From the NCBI GenBank assembly GCA_950295325.1, contig OX485804.1, forward strand, positions 13,332,001-13,392,000: a DNA stretch of 60,000 bases. Reading direction: 5' to 3'. The notes beneath the pieces were generated by a model. That model was not told where the DNA came from, searched no databases, and saw only the letters and a program-made list of their open reading frames with translations. This DNA is from Polytrichum commune (lineage: Eukaryota > Streptophyta > Polytrichopsida > Polytrichales > Polytrichaceae). Position numbers and translations under genes: made by a program. Below are positions 46,331-57,375 of this stretch, piece after piece. Position 1 is the first letter of the stretch; every line of letters begins with the position of its first letter.

Positions 46331-49300
46331 TTGTGATTTTTGGAGGCACTCGCTTCAAGGTGTTTCCACAAGAAACTTGTTGTGGGGGATTAAAATCACA
46401 AAGTTCAACATAGTGCTTGAAACTCCTCATAACAACATTACAATAATCACTAATCTATGGTGCCTTTTTTACTTGCTTTTTCTTTCTTTCTTTCTTTTGA
46501 CCCCATGTTACTCAATGTTCAACGGTCACCTCTAGGTGGTCGATTTTTTTCGACACAAGACAACAACCGGTTGAGCCGGTTGAAATCTTCATGTTAGAAC
46601 CCATAAACAACCTTGAATCCGAGTTTCCAAGCGAATGTCCAAGTTGGGTTCATTTGTCTTTATATGCATTAACGCAACTTGTCCAAATTCCAATATTTGA
46701 TAAATAATACAACTTACAAAAAAAAATAGAGTCTATAAAATAGTCTCATGGTGTAAATGATATTTACCTATAGGGTTTTAAGAAATACCTTAAATTACCA
46801 ATTTATTGACTAATATGATCCCAATTATTCAAAATGAAATGAAAATAGCCCATCATTTATCAAGCCCCGACCACACGTGGTTTACAAAAGTATATAACAT
46901 GTGATCTCCACAACGCTCAATGTCAGCCACAAACACCCACCCTTGCGCGTCGTAGTCCGGGTGAGAGCTTGTAACTCACATGTCTTTGCTTGGTTCCCCA
47001 AGCCTTAGAATCCACTTCCAATAGTCATGTAGAATTTAATATTGACACACAACTCTTTATTCAAATAACACAAGGTGACGAGTATTCAAAAATACTCTAC
47101 ACCCTCTTTGTCATTGTCACACATAACCGTCCCCTAACTATCAACACACAATTCCTAATGGCTAAACACTTAACTACCATAAGCCATTGCCCTAATGACA
47201 TTGGACGAGCTAATCTCATCAGAAGGTTAACCTTGTTGGCCATCATAATCCAACTCATCATTCGGAGGTTTCCCCAACTATCCCTAGACCCCCATCCTAA
47301 AACCAACCACCTTGAGCTTCTATCATACACCTCCACCGGCTGGAATGTTTGAGGTGACCTTGTACCGCAATTGGCTTGATAGCCAACAAGTCTGCTAGAT
47401 TTCTAGCTCGGTAGTGGGCACTCCCTCGATCCAGCAGCGCTCACTCCTCTCGCACCTCACGGAGGTTGCTGGCACCAGTTCTCGGGAGCCCAGTCTTGCC
47501 AGGATACACAAATGGTCTCCCTTCTCGGCCTCCAAGTCTTGAAGCCTCCCTGCCATCAAGGTCTCAGCCCACGCCTTTCTGCTGCCTTCTCGCCGCTGAT
47601 GGACCCTCCTTGACTGCAAGAATCCCTTGCTAGTTTAGTGCCGCCCTCGGAGATCTTGACTCCAGATTTCAACACTTCACCCTCTTAACCCAGCAGCTAA
47701 TAGACAATTTTCTACTCTGTGCATGTTGTAATTATAACAACATTCTGAAGGAGGCTTCCCAACAATCAATTCGATAAGGAAGTTGTTGGTCCCCCAACGG
47801 CATTCGGCCACATCCTCCGCTGGAAATCTTTCCCTGCCGCTTTGCATCACTGCCCTGCCAGTGAGGAAGCCATGTTTGCCCAATGCCGCATTTTCTCTGG
47901 TTTCACTCAATCCTTCCCTTAGCTGACCAGATTGACTTGTGGCTTTGGTCCGACCCACCTCGCCGCTCGTCCCTCTTCCTGTGCCCATACCCACATTGGT
48001 CCTTCACCCAAATTCCTTGCCCATCCCAACAGCAACCAAGCCCCTCACTCCTCACGAAGGTTGCGGCTACCAGTCCCCCAATACTTCCTGAATCTGAAGA
48101 GAGAAATGGCCTTCGGAGGTGAGACCCCCTCTGCGGCCCCCCGGGAATCCAGTAGTGATAGCCCATTCCAACTCCCGACCTTTCCCGAATTTGAACTCCA
48201 CGCAGCCCTCCACCTTGGGCCCCCTTCTAAAACAAACATCAATTCTACCTAAACCAACAATATTCTGGCCTCAACCGCTTGAGTTAAGAGTCACTTAAAC
48301 CTACATGAGCTATATACTTGTTTTTTGATCTTTTACTCTACTTGCAAGAAATCCCACAACTTAACCTAACTCAAATTAACTTTTGAACTTCACCGCTTAC
48401 CAACTTCTAACCTAATTCAAACAATTGTCAATCCTATTGTTTAGTACCCTTTAAAGTTTAACTTGAATTGTGGGCACGAATTTGGGCTCACACTCAACCA
48501 CATAGAATTATAACCTAAACCCAAGTGAATTTCCAAATGTGACAACCAAAGGACCATAACTCGATCATGTTAGCCCCACACACACACCCCTCCCCAACAC
48601 ACACACACACACACACACTTATGTTGGGTATTGAGTGTGTATTGTAGTGTCCATTCTTAGATCCACGCCTAACCATTTAAGACAAGACAAGCAACCCGCT
48701 TTCTTTAGGGTGAGTGGAGGTAGTTGGGTTGCCCAACCCATTATGGTTGCCAAGGCCCCCATTGAGTGCTTGCCAAGTCACACATCCATTCATAGGACCC
48801 ATTCCATCACCATCATCCACCACCTCATCACACTATACCAAGTCATCCTCTGTACTCCATGCCACATCATGAAACCCCCATGAAGGCACTTCCATAGAAA
48901 ATTGGCATATATGTGTGAGAACCAAGTATTTGTTTAGGGAATATTTATATGAGCTTTTAAGTTTTTTGGACTCCACAATTATAGAAAAAATGTTGTTTAT
49001 TAGCATTTTCCTCCACCCTATAGGTAATTATAAATTCTATAAGTTTGCAATAAATTACACCCTTATTTATTTATAAAAATAGGGGTTTGATAATTCCTTG
49101 TGGTATTGGAGTGGAGTTCCTTGTTTGTTGATGTTTGTCACATAAAGAAACATACCAAAATGGCAAAACATTTGAACAATCTCAAGATGGTGTGATTATA
49201 TGGCCAAGGGAGTTGTGCAAAATGACAATGGAAAGAGAAGCCTAGCTCGATGTGGTTCTAACCCTTTTTCCTTGTTTCATCTACACCAAACCAAATTTCA

Positions 49301-49907
49301 TCCATAGTGAATTGAACCTCACCCACAATGATTGAAATTCCATTCATGTTTTCAACAAGATTTCACTAATTCTTTAACATAACTTAACTTATCCTCTAAG
49401 CATACTCATCCTCCAAAAACATTATTCATTTTGATTTTTGTTAGCCTATTCTACAAAAAGAAAGTAAATCAACATAATTTCTAATACCATAAGATACATA
49501 TAAAATAATTATGGAAATTTAATTAGCCTAATGTATATCCAAACAAAATATATAATTGATATCTTACAAATATATATTCCATCCTACATTTTCTCGCATG
49601 TCGTTTCTATGTAAATCACCAGTTTATTGCCCTAGATGAAACCCCATGCACCCAAATGTTGTGGACTCACCATCCGCTTGCTATGACTCATAAGTAGACC
49701 CAGACATACCATACCATGGCATGACAATCAACATCATCCATGGCCATGTGTCCCTTGCTCGCTCACATGGGGAATGATCACCAACTTCAACAAAACCAAC
49801 TAAACTACGCCATGCCATGCCAACTACCCCTTGAAACACACATGCCACCACCCTTTTGCACACATGGACATCGGATACCATGACATGGCCTTGGGGGTGG
49901 ACTCTTT
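46331..49907. other. gene-free stretch with CA microsatellite and C-rich part
   Basis: A broken (CA)n tract lies at about 48578-48620. Between 47380 and 48240 the plus strand is rich in C and T; CTC-ACG-GAGGTTG near 47455 and CTC-ACGAAGGTTGCGGCTACC near 48050 are similar, an old internal repeat. The 120-codon frame at 46990-47352 has no recognised domain. No gene can be defended. Confidence 0.45.
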
Positions 49908-50129
49908 GTTGGAAATCTAAATGACCCGTGTGGGTCACTGTGAGATTAAATCCCCTATATACAAGAAGTTTATAGAGAAAAAAACAAATGTATATATACC
50001 AACGACATGCCAGAAAATGAACTCATGTGTTTATACTAAGTTTCTCAATTTAATGTGATAAATGGCTTCACTAAATGTACAAAGAAAAACTCATGAATTA
50101 AATTTGTGTCTAAACATATAAAATCCACA
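49908..50129 (+). repeat. direct repeat D2, left copy (possible 5' LTR)
   Basis: Begins TGTTGGAAATCTAAATGAC and ends near ATCCACA. It matches 53431-53653 in the same orientation over about 220 bp (GAAGTTTATAGA, GAAAATGAACTCATGT and TAAATG blocks shared). TG...CA ends and a 3.5-kb spacing would fit a small LTR retrotransposon. However, I see no convincing primer-binding site directly after it; the nearest TGG-starting word is 6-7 bp away. Confidence 0.5.
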
Positions 50130-51059
50130 AAGTCTTGGGTACTTTGGAATGGGACCAGATAAAGGGCTCCGCAATTTTTGGAAGAAGCAACAAGGTGATG
50201 CATTGATTCAATCAATTGAACACAATTAGGCGCCTTTGCAAATTACACAATCGCAATAGAATCAATAGGGGCACATGTTCATGGTGCACACATTGATATG
50301 ATGTTTACCAAGCTTACACAAGTACCAAGGATTTCTTCAACTCCAATAACCAAGATGTTTCAGACACTTCAAGAAGCTTGATGCAATATGCTACATTCAC
50401 TAGAGGGCACAAGCATGGTCAAGTATACAATTCCATTACCCTGCATAGGTTTAAGTGAAAGTGCTTCAAAATTATATACTAACTTGAATTTTGTGAAGGA
50501 CAAAATCAACATTTGAAAAAACACATTAATCTACAAAGCCAAGCAATTTATGTTGACAAAAAAAAAATTCAAGAAAAAATTACATATTTGAGAATTTGCA
50601 TGTTGAATTTATGCAAGTTTTGTAATGGTGCCCTCAAGTCTAAAATAAATTCAAAGAATTCAAAAAAAAATCCACCTTCAAAATATTTAAGGTCATGAAG
50701 TCTACGTCCACAACTAAATTTGGCCATTATCTTTTGAACAGTATTTTTAATGATAAGTTTGAAGATCTCTTTTTTATTTTCTATATTTGAGCACCTAACA
50801 CAACAATAAAGGGCGCCATGGTATTTATACAATTTAAAAATATTAAATCGAATTTAAACAACATTATAATGTTATTTATAGATGTTTGATTAGAAAATGG
50901 TTTTAATATACCATAGCATTTTTTCCGTACATTTGACAATGCTTCCTCCATAGATGATTGACTACTCCCACTCCTCTACCTTGCTATTACCTCCCCGTGT
51001 CTACTTGCTACAAGACCCACATTGACCCAACCTTTTTTTTTTAAGAGAAAGACTAATCT
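50130..51059. other. non-coding part between the direct repeats
   Basis: A+T-rich DNA without recognised coding sequence or RNA. Confidence 0.4.
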
Positions 51060-53398
51060 ATGGGATCTAGCTACACCTATAGTGTCAATACTCCTCTTGG
51101 CTTAACTTCATGCTTTGCTCCACAAGTGTATGGTTGCCTTCATACCACTCCTCCCCGTAGCTACATATCACCTCAATTTGAAGCTCGAGATGCTCCACCG
51201 GCCATGCAATCGCTACCAATTGGCCTCCGATTTCCACAATTCACACACACCAACCACACCACACAACACAACAACCAAGTAACTCACACATCTCCTCCCC
51301 CAATTCATCCCACGCAATCACACAATGATTAAACATAAATTGCCATTGGAGTACTCCAACCCACACCCAATTACACCATTCCACTCTAAAGCCACTTCAA
51401 TAATGCAAATCAACACATCCTCACAAACCACTCTCACCACAAACACAAAAAACTCACCTCCAAATTTCTCCCTTGATGCATCTTCATACCCCTTCCATTC
51501 CGCCTATGAGCACAAACACATAAATATTTTATCCTTACTACCCCATAGATCACCTAGACCTTGTTAAAATTCCCACAACTAACCCCTTTTCCAAACATAG
51601 AAAACCCCAAGCTACAACCCACTTGCCCCATCCTCCCTACCACCTCACTTCCACTACTTTTCCCCTAGCATGTTGCTCCCAACTACAAAGACCTCACCTC
51701 AAACACAACACAACATTATCCTTTATCACTTATGATCAAAATCTCTTACCCTCACCTTTCACATCTACACTCCCCTCAAAAATACTCCAAATTTCTCTAC
51801 TTGCCACCACCTCCCTATCACCTTACCTCCACTCCCCCCATATGCCCATTACATCTCCCTCTCCCCACCTTACTCCAACCATATTCCACACCGCTCACAC
51901 ATACACTCTCCATATTCCACGTTTCACTCACATCACCACTTCATTCTTCCTCAAATTCTTTTCTTCCATTACCACAACATCACCATTACATTTTATCCTA
52001 CCTCCTCTATTTCCCCCTTTGGCTCATATATTGCAACATTCTATCTTCCTTCTTCATCAAATTTCACTATGCACACCACTACCAAATGCACCAATATATC
52101 TAATGGCTATTTGGTTGCTTGCAAACACTCACAACACACCCGGATAACAAGAATGGCTCAAGTTCCAATTTCAATCCATGCAGATCGTACTTTTCCAACA
52201 CTTACACATGATAGTCACTCCAGAGAACCCATGGCAAAACCAAAAGTATCTCCCACGCCAACCCACTCACCTTGCAAAGACTACACATATCACACCAAGA
52301 CTCTCCACCACCAAGATTCGACTCCTCCAAACAACCACCCGCACATTCAATTCTCCCACCCTAATCTCCAACTCTAGAACAAGGCTCCTACAAAAACAAC
52401 CATGTCCAACAACAAAAAGGCTCGCTCTTACATCAACAGGCTCTGCGGGACAAACATGCACAGGGACACTCCCCAAACCTTCCTCCCGATAACAACTACA
52501 ACATGGAAGAGGTAACATCCCATATCCCTAAATCATCATTTTCAGATTTGCCACCTTTCCATCCATTTCCTTCTATCCCCCCACCAATGCCCCCCCCCCT
52601 GCAAAGCAACCACTCTTTTATATTTCCCATCTACAACATGAATATGCACATGTCTCTTCGTCCATTATTATTGATTATCTTTGGCATGGCTATAATATAG
52701 TGCAATGTCCGTATACAAACTTCAACTTCACACCACCTCAACCTCCTAAGAGCATCCTTGAATCGACCACCCTTGGTAATTCTACCCTAGAAACCCAACA
52801 AATCCCGGATAGGCTACATTTCCTTCCCCAAACCCTACTTCCACAAACTCATGTAGATGATGCCCTGAACAAAGCATTCACCTCACATGCATCCCCAAAT
52901 TATCAATATATAGACCCGAACACCTTCCTTGCTCCTCATTATCAAATCCAAATTAGGGTTGACACAAGTTCTATATTGATAGTGGCGAGTTCTCCAGGCA
53001 ACTACGTAATGGCATTTGTCTACTCAGGCCCATCATGTGACATTTTTTGGACGGGGTTCATTAAGACTGGCCTCATAAACCCTCGGTCCGATGTGCCTTC
53101 ATATTGAAACTCAATGGGAGATTAGTCTGAGGAAAATTCGCAAAAAGGTTTTTGAGATTCCTTCCTCTACCAACTACCTAAAACTCCACATTTGGGGCAA
53201 CACTTTTGAATCCTTTGTTGAATCCTTCATCCAACAAAACTACTTCGTGGGTACACTCTCGATGTAAATCAAACGCTCCCAAAAACCTTCCTTTGTTAGT
53301 TACTATGCATTCCTTACCTTAATGATTGAATTTGCTCGTGAACAACTTCTCAAACGACTTCATGTATTTGACAACCTTAAACCACACATCTCTATTCT
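51060..53398 (+). pseudogene. A/C-rich decayed coding remnant, probably retroelement
   Basis: For about 2 kb the plus strand is strongly depleted in G. It carries a chain of open pieces (51060-51332, 51325-51567, 51623-52147, 52700-53107) rich in Thr, Pro, His and Ser. The last pieces look most protein-like: NYQYIDPNTFLAPHYQIQIR and, after a stop, ISLRKIRKKVFEIPSSTNYL and FAREQLLKRLHVF. The same composition is seen on the sense strand of the LINE relic at 38.7-40.7 kb. I suggest a decayed gag- or ORF1-like gene of a retroelement, but no named domain can be claimed. Confidence 0.35.
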
Positions 53399-53425
53399 TT
53401 AGGGTTTAGGGTTTAGGGTTTTGGG
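53398..53425 (+). repeat. short interstitial telomere-like repeat (TTTAGGG)3
   Basis: Three perfect TTTAGGG units followed by one TTTTGGG, ending six bases before the right copy of repeat D2. The motif is the common plant telomere repeat. A tract this short may come from break repair or be chance; no subtelomeric position is implied. Confidence 0.75.
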
Positions 53426-53430
53426 CTCTT

Positions 53431-53653
53431 CATTGGAAACCTAAATGACGTGTGTAGGTCACTCTGAAATGAAACCCCTTGTATACGAGAAGTTTATAGA
53501 TCTAAACAAATGTATATGTACTACAAATAGGCTAGAAAATGAACTCATGTATTTATATTGAGCTTTTCAATGTAATGTAATAAATGCTTCCACTATATAT
53601 ACACAATATAAACCTTGTATTAAATAAGCATTGATTACATGTACAATCCACTT
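53431..53653 (+). repeat. direct repeat D2, right copy (possible 3' LTR)
   Basis: Starts CATTGGAAACCTAAATGACG and ends near AATCCACT. Similar to 49908-50129 throughout. The sequence just upstream is G/T-rich, not a purine tract, which argues against a standard LTR retrotransposon. Confidence 0.5.
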
Positions 53654-53756
53654 TCACTTTCCAATCAAAAAGTTATTGAACATCTTTTTTCATCCATAGC
53701 ATGCAACTCAATGATTGCATCGAGCAAACAAATATAAGATAGCACAATAACTTATG

Positions 53757-53815
53757 GGCAACCCACACTTGTTGGTGGGAGGGCCAGTCGCAGGCCCCCA
53801 CCAGCAGGGAACCAC
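53757..53815. repeat. fold-back family F1, short diverged copy
   Basis: Contains CCCACACTTGTTGGTGGGAG and an inverted GCCCCCACCAGCAGGG. It shares words with the elements at 54510-54595 and 55902-56063. Confidence 0.4.
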
Positions 53816-54176
53816 TTTTATATTGAAATTTGGTAGCGGCAGCGACTGGGCGCAGGGTTCGCGCCACTTGCTCGTTCGCACGTGATTTACTCACTTTTCG
53901 GAAAAAAAAAACAATTCGTATTATTAGCACCAATTTATTGTGAAGTCACGAACTTCAACTGGGTTAGGCATAAATGCGCCACCACCTTCCCTACTAGCCA
54001 CTCGCCTTCTCCTTTTATCATTGTCGATTTTATTTTCATATCGTTACTAACACTAAATTAGTGATATTTAGTGTATGCGTTCGTATTTAGTGTATCTAAC
54101 ACTAAATATCATATTTATTGTAGGTAACTAATAGTTGAATTAGTTGGTTAGTTGTCCAGGGTCTGAACTATGATTA
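53816..54176. other. gene-free spacer
   Basis: Near 54045-54112 the words 'acactaaat' and 'atttagtgt' alternate, forming short palindromes. Nothing else recognised. Confidence 0.4.
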
Positions 54177-54398
54177 GGGAGAACCGACAGTTAGTTACAG
54201 ATGAACTGGTTGAGTTTGAAAAATAACCGGTTGAAGTTCAAGACTGTAGGAAAATTACCAATCATTTTAGAGGAATTTATAGAATATACCTCAATTTACC
54301 CCAGGAAAACCGGAGGATGTCAACGTGTAACCAATTGGACTTGCAAACAATAGGGTCTCAATCGATTCTGCCCAAAAATCTCCCCGATCAATGGGTCC
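54177..54398 (+). repeat. duplicated segment D1, copy 2
   Basis: Matches 44637-44870 in the same orientation (see that entry). The two copies lie 9.5 kb apart with unrelated DNA between, so they are too far apart and too diverged to be called LTRs. Confidence 0.65.
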
Positions 54399-54509
54399 GA
54401 AGGAGTTCACGTTTTTCTCAAGTTTTATTAGTCAGAATGGGTAAAGAAATTTTCACGAAGGTTCCTGGGACAAGAAAACTTACATACTTGCTGGTGGGAG
54501 GGCCGCAAG

Positions 54510-54595
54510 AGAGCATAGACGCCCACACCTACTGGTGGCAGTGAACGGGCGAACTCCATTCATTGCTGCCCACCACTAACAGATGTGGGCAGGGT
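54510..54595. mobile_element. fold-back family F1, copy
   Basis: GCCCACACCTACTGGTGGCA, then GTGAAC, and on the other arm GCTGCCCACCACTAACAGAT, then GTGGGC: inverted arms of about 35 bp. The words match the better copy at 55902-56063. Confidence 0.5.
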
Positions 54596-55901
54596 ATTAG
54601 TCACAATCCAAAGAGCAAAACTCAACAGAGTCCATGAGCACTCCATGAGCCTTTGGTTTGCAAAAACCTAGAACCCAAACCCCAACAAGGATGAACAAAG
54701 TAGTCATTGAAGATTGTTACCATATGACAACAATGGGTGAAAACTTGAATTGAATGGAAGTAACACATCTATTGTCAAAAATTTCTCTAAACTCTAAGGC
54801 CCCATTTTGTACATCACCTCTCCGTTATGCATATTATGTATGCTAATGCCTCATATAATACCCCTTCTTACACTCATGTTAATTTGTATGTGGTGTGAAG
54901 AGTCCACCCCTGGGTAATTGCCATAGTCAAATTTAATTCGTATCAAACAAAGATTATGCACATACTTGTTAGGTCTGGTGACATTTCCTAAACGAGGTGG
55001 GTGTGTTTGAGGGCCACTGGAAGAAACTTAAAGTGATTGCATAAGGTAAATGGTTCTAGCACGGTTACTTATTTTAGTTGGAGACTTGTATTTAAGTTGT
55101 GTGTGCCTAGGTGCAGATCAAAGACAAACACCAAAAAGACATATGTTTTAAAGTGATTGGCTAATATGCCCAACGATTGTTAACTATCTAAGGTTCAATA
55201 ACCAACATAATGGAGGGGGATTTATACGACCATTCAAGAGGACAAAGATCTATGCTTGTACGACGATTAAGACAATTATTTGAAGATTTATTGTGGCCTT
55301 CACTTGGATTCACTTATCATCATGTGCTAAACATGTGTTCAATATTCAAAGAGAAACGGATGCATATCTAAAGTGTTTGTTTTAGACCCACTTACCTTAA
55401 TCTCTTCATGATGAGAAGTACATCAAAGATATATGGGCCTTATGTGGTCACTCTTTTAAATTATACACATATGACATGGTCCGTTATTATAAATGAACAC
55501 AAAAAGACATATATTATGATGAAATTGAACTATGTGCTCGTAATCTGGACTCGATTTATAGGTTCAATAGTCAACACAATTGGGAAGGCCTATGTTGCCT
55601 CCACCCTAACCTCTTGCATTTTTTTTCACGTCCATAAAGTACATGACATTATTTTAGTGGCATGCACATGCCCCACGGTCCAAGAACAAGCTACAAATTA
55701 TTCTCGTATCCCAAGCTGTTCTTCCTCACATGCGGGAAAATTTACCGGAACCTAATAAAATTGTGGTGTCTCATGAAACAAGTGTAGAGAGTTGCTTCGG
55801 AAGAGCATATATCAATGCTCATGGTCGAATCTTTAATTTAGCTCTACAAAGTTCACCGAGGTGAGAATTTCACATAGAAAAGGGAGCATGCCACCTTTGT
55901 T
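54596..55901. other. gene-free stretch
   Basis: The 115-codon frame at 55408-55755 and its surroundings show no recognised domain. No RNA or mobile element defined. Confidence 0.45.
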
Positions 55902-56063
55902 GATAGCCCACCCACACAACTGGTGCAAGCCACCAGTGAACGGTTCCTACCAACATGGGCCATTTTTAAAGTTGGTTTAGCCAGTGAGAGCCACTGGATG
56001 TAACCAATGCTGGAAGGTACTGTTCACTGGTGGCCCGCACCAATAAGTGTGGGTGGCTTGTAA
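55902..56063. mobile_element. fold-back family F1, best copy, 162 bp
   Basis: The left arm reads GCCCACCCACACAACTGGTG, then GCCACCAGTGAACGGTTCC. The right arm on the minus strand reads GCCACCCACACTTATTGGTG, then GCCACCAGTGAACAGTACC. Arms are about 47 bp, with about 67 bp between them. Related copies are at 54510-54595 and 53757-53815, all within 2.3 kb, so the family inserted repeatedly or spread locally. Non-coding. Confidence 0.75.
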
Positions 56064-56065
56064 TT

Positions 56066-56520
56066 GTGTGACAATCTTCAACGATTTGTAATTGCTAAAT
56101 AGACGCCTGACAAATCCCAATGCAACACGCAAGCCATAAGCTTATGTGGAGTTGGGACTCAGTACCCACAATTGGGGTGCATGCTTTATCACTATCGCCT
56201 TACCATGACACACTACTACACACATGTGTCTAACATGCCATGGCATGACAAGCCGTAACATGTACAACCATGATTCCCTCTCTCTATCTTTGTTTTTGAA
56301 ACATAAAATGACAATCTCCATGATTTACAATAACTTAAGAAGAAAAGACAATTCCCAACCCAATCAAACCACCCAAATTTAATGTGGAGTTTGCCGGGAA
56401 GTGCCCACAAGCTATAGGGCTGCCGCGTGTACTTGGTCACCATCACATTTGACCATGACACACTACACATCTAGCATGCAATGTAACATAGCATGGCAAG
56501 CCGCACCATGCATGGCCATG
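56066..56520 (+). repeat. tandem segmental duplication, about 240-bp unit, two copies
   Basis: Unit A (about 56066-56275) and unit B (about 56306-56520) match in order: TGACAATCTTCAACGATTTG with TGACAATCTCCATGATTTAC; TATGTGGAGTTGGGA with AATGTGGAGTTTGCCGGGA; ACCATGACACACTACTACAC with ACCATGACACACTACACATC; and GCATGACAAGCCGTAACATG with GCATGGCAAGCCGCACCATG. No coding similarity recognised. Confidence 0.7.
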
Positions 56521-57124
56521 GCCCTCACTTGGCCAACGGGCCCACCATTTTATTACCATTACCATAGCAATGCCCGGTCATGCCACGTCATGGAGCCCCC
56601 CTGATGCACCCACATGCGCGGCGCTGGTGTCTACCACCCTCCCCACTGCATACGTGGCCGTGACCCGACACATCATGACGTGGCATGGGTGGCATCCCCA
56701 TGCATGGCCATACATGCCTTCCTTCCTTTCTCTCTCTCTCTCCCTCTCTCTCCTTCCTTCCCTCCCTCCCTCCGTCGCTTGCTGGCCTGACCTGGTGTGA
56801 GTGAGGCGTGCCGGCCCTCCTTTTGCTTGGGATGGCTTTGGGGGATTGTACTAGCTTACTCTCTTCCTTTCTGGCAGCAGTCGCAGTAGCAGTAGCGGCA
56901 GCGGCAGCAGGGGAGGATCCTCCCTCCCAGCTACTTACTTCCATAGCTGACGACCTGGACAACCCCACGCGATTCCACTCACCCGCCAGCTAGGTCATCA
57001 CACTCACCTTGCACTGCTGCTGGATCTCTCCCTCTCGCACACTCACTCACTCACTGCCTGTCGGCAGCAGGCACCAACAAACAGCCGCACACAAGGCTCA
57101 CAGAGAGGCTCCAGCGCAATTTGA
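56521..57124 (+). promoter_or_regulatory. upstream and leader region of the BSL-like gene
   Basis: G+C content rises here. A CT-rich tract lies at about 56722-56775 and CTCACTCACTCACTCACTGC at about 57038-57057, followed by a small hairpin (CTGCCTGTCGGCAGCAGG). These fit a promoter and leader of a constitutive plant gene. The transcription start is not determined. The open frames in this stretch are chance frames in G+C-rich DNA. Confidence 0.45.
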
Positions 57125-57229
57125 ATGACGCCATCGTCGTCATTGTCATCCTCGCAACCGGAAAGAAGCGCGACTCGGACGACACGGAGGAAGGAGGCGA
57201 TGAGGAGTTTACTACGATTGCTCGATTGA
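57125..57229 (+). promoter_or_regulatory. upstream open reading frame (34 codons) in the BSL-like leader
   Basis: ATG at 57125 runs for 34 codons, rich in Ser, Arg and Thr, to TGA at 57227-57229. It ends 147 bp before the main ATG at 57376. If the transcript begins upstream, this frame could reduce translation of the main protein. Context and conservation are unknown. Confidence 0.35.
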
Positions 57230-57375
57230 TTGAATGGAAGAATGCACGAATGATTGGTTTGGTGTGTGTGTCGCTTAGGGCGTCGAGGACAATTTGAAAG
57301 AGAGGTAAGGGTTTGCGGGCGATAGCAATGGTAGAGAGGGGGCGAGTGGAGGTGCGGAGGAATTAGGAAGGGGTT

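Noticed and set aside
53398-53425. Telomere-like repeat as evidence for a chromosome end
   Set aside because: Only three units and ordinary DNA continues for 6.6 kb to a gene; at most an interstitial trace.
55408-55755. 115-codon open frame
   Set aside because: No known domain; in a region without other coding signals.
56588-56968. 126-codon Ala/Gly/Arg-rich frame on the minus strand upstream of the BSL-like gene
   Set aside because: Low complexity, created by the CT-rich tract and GCAG repeats in leader DNA.
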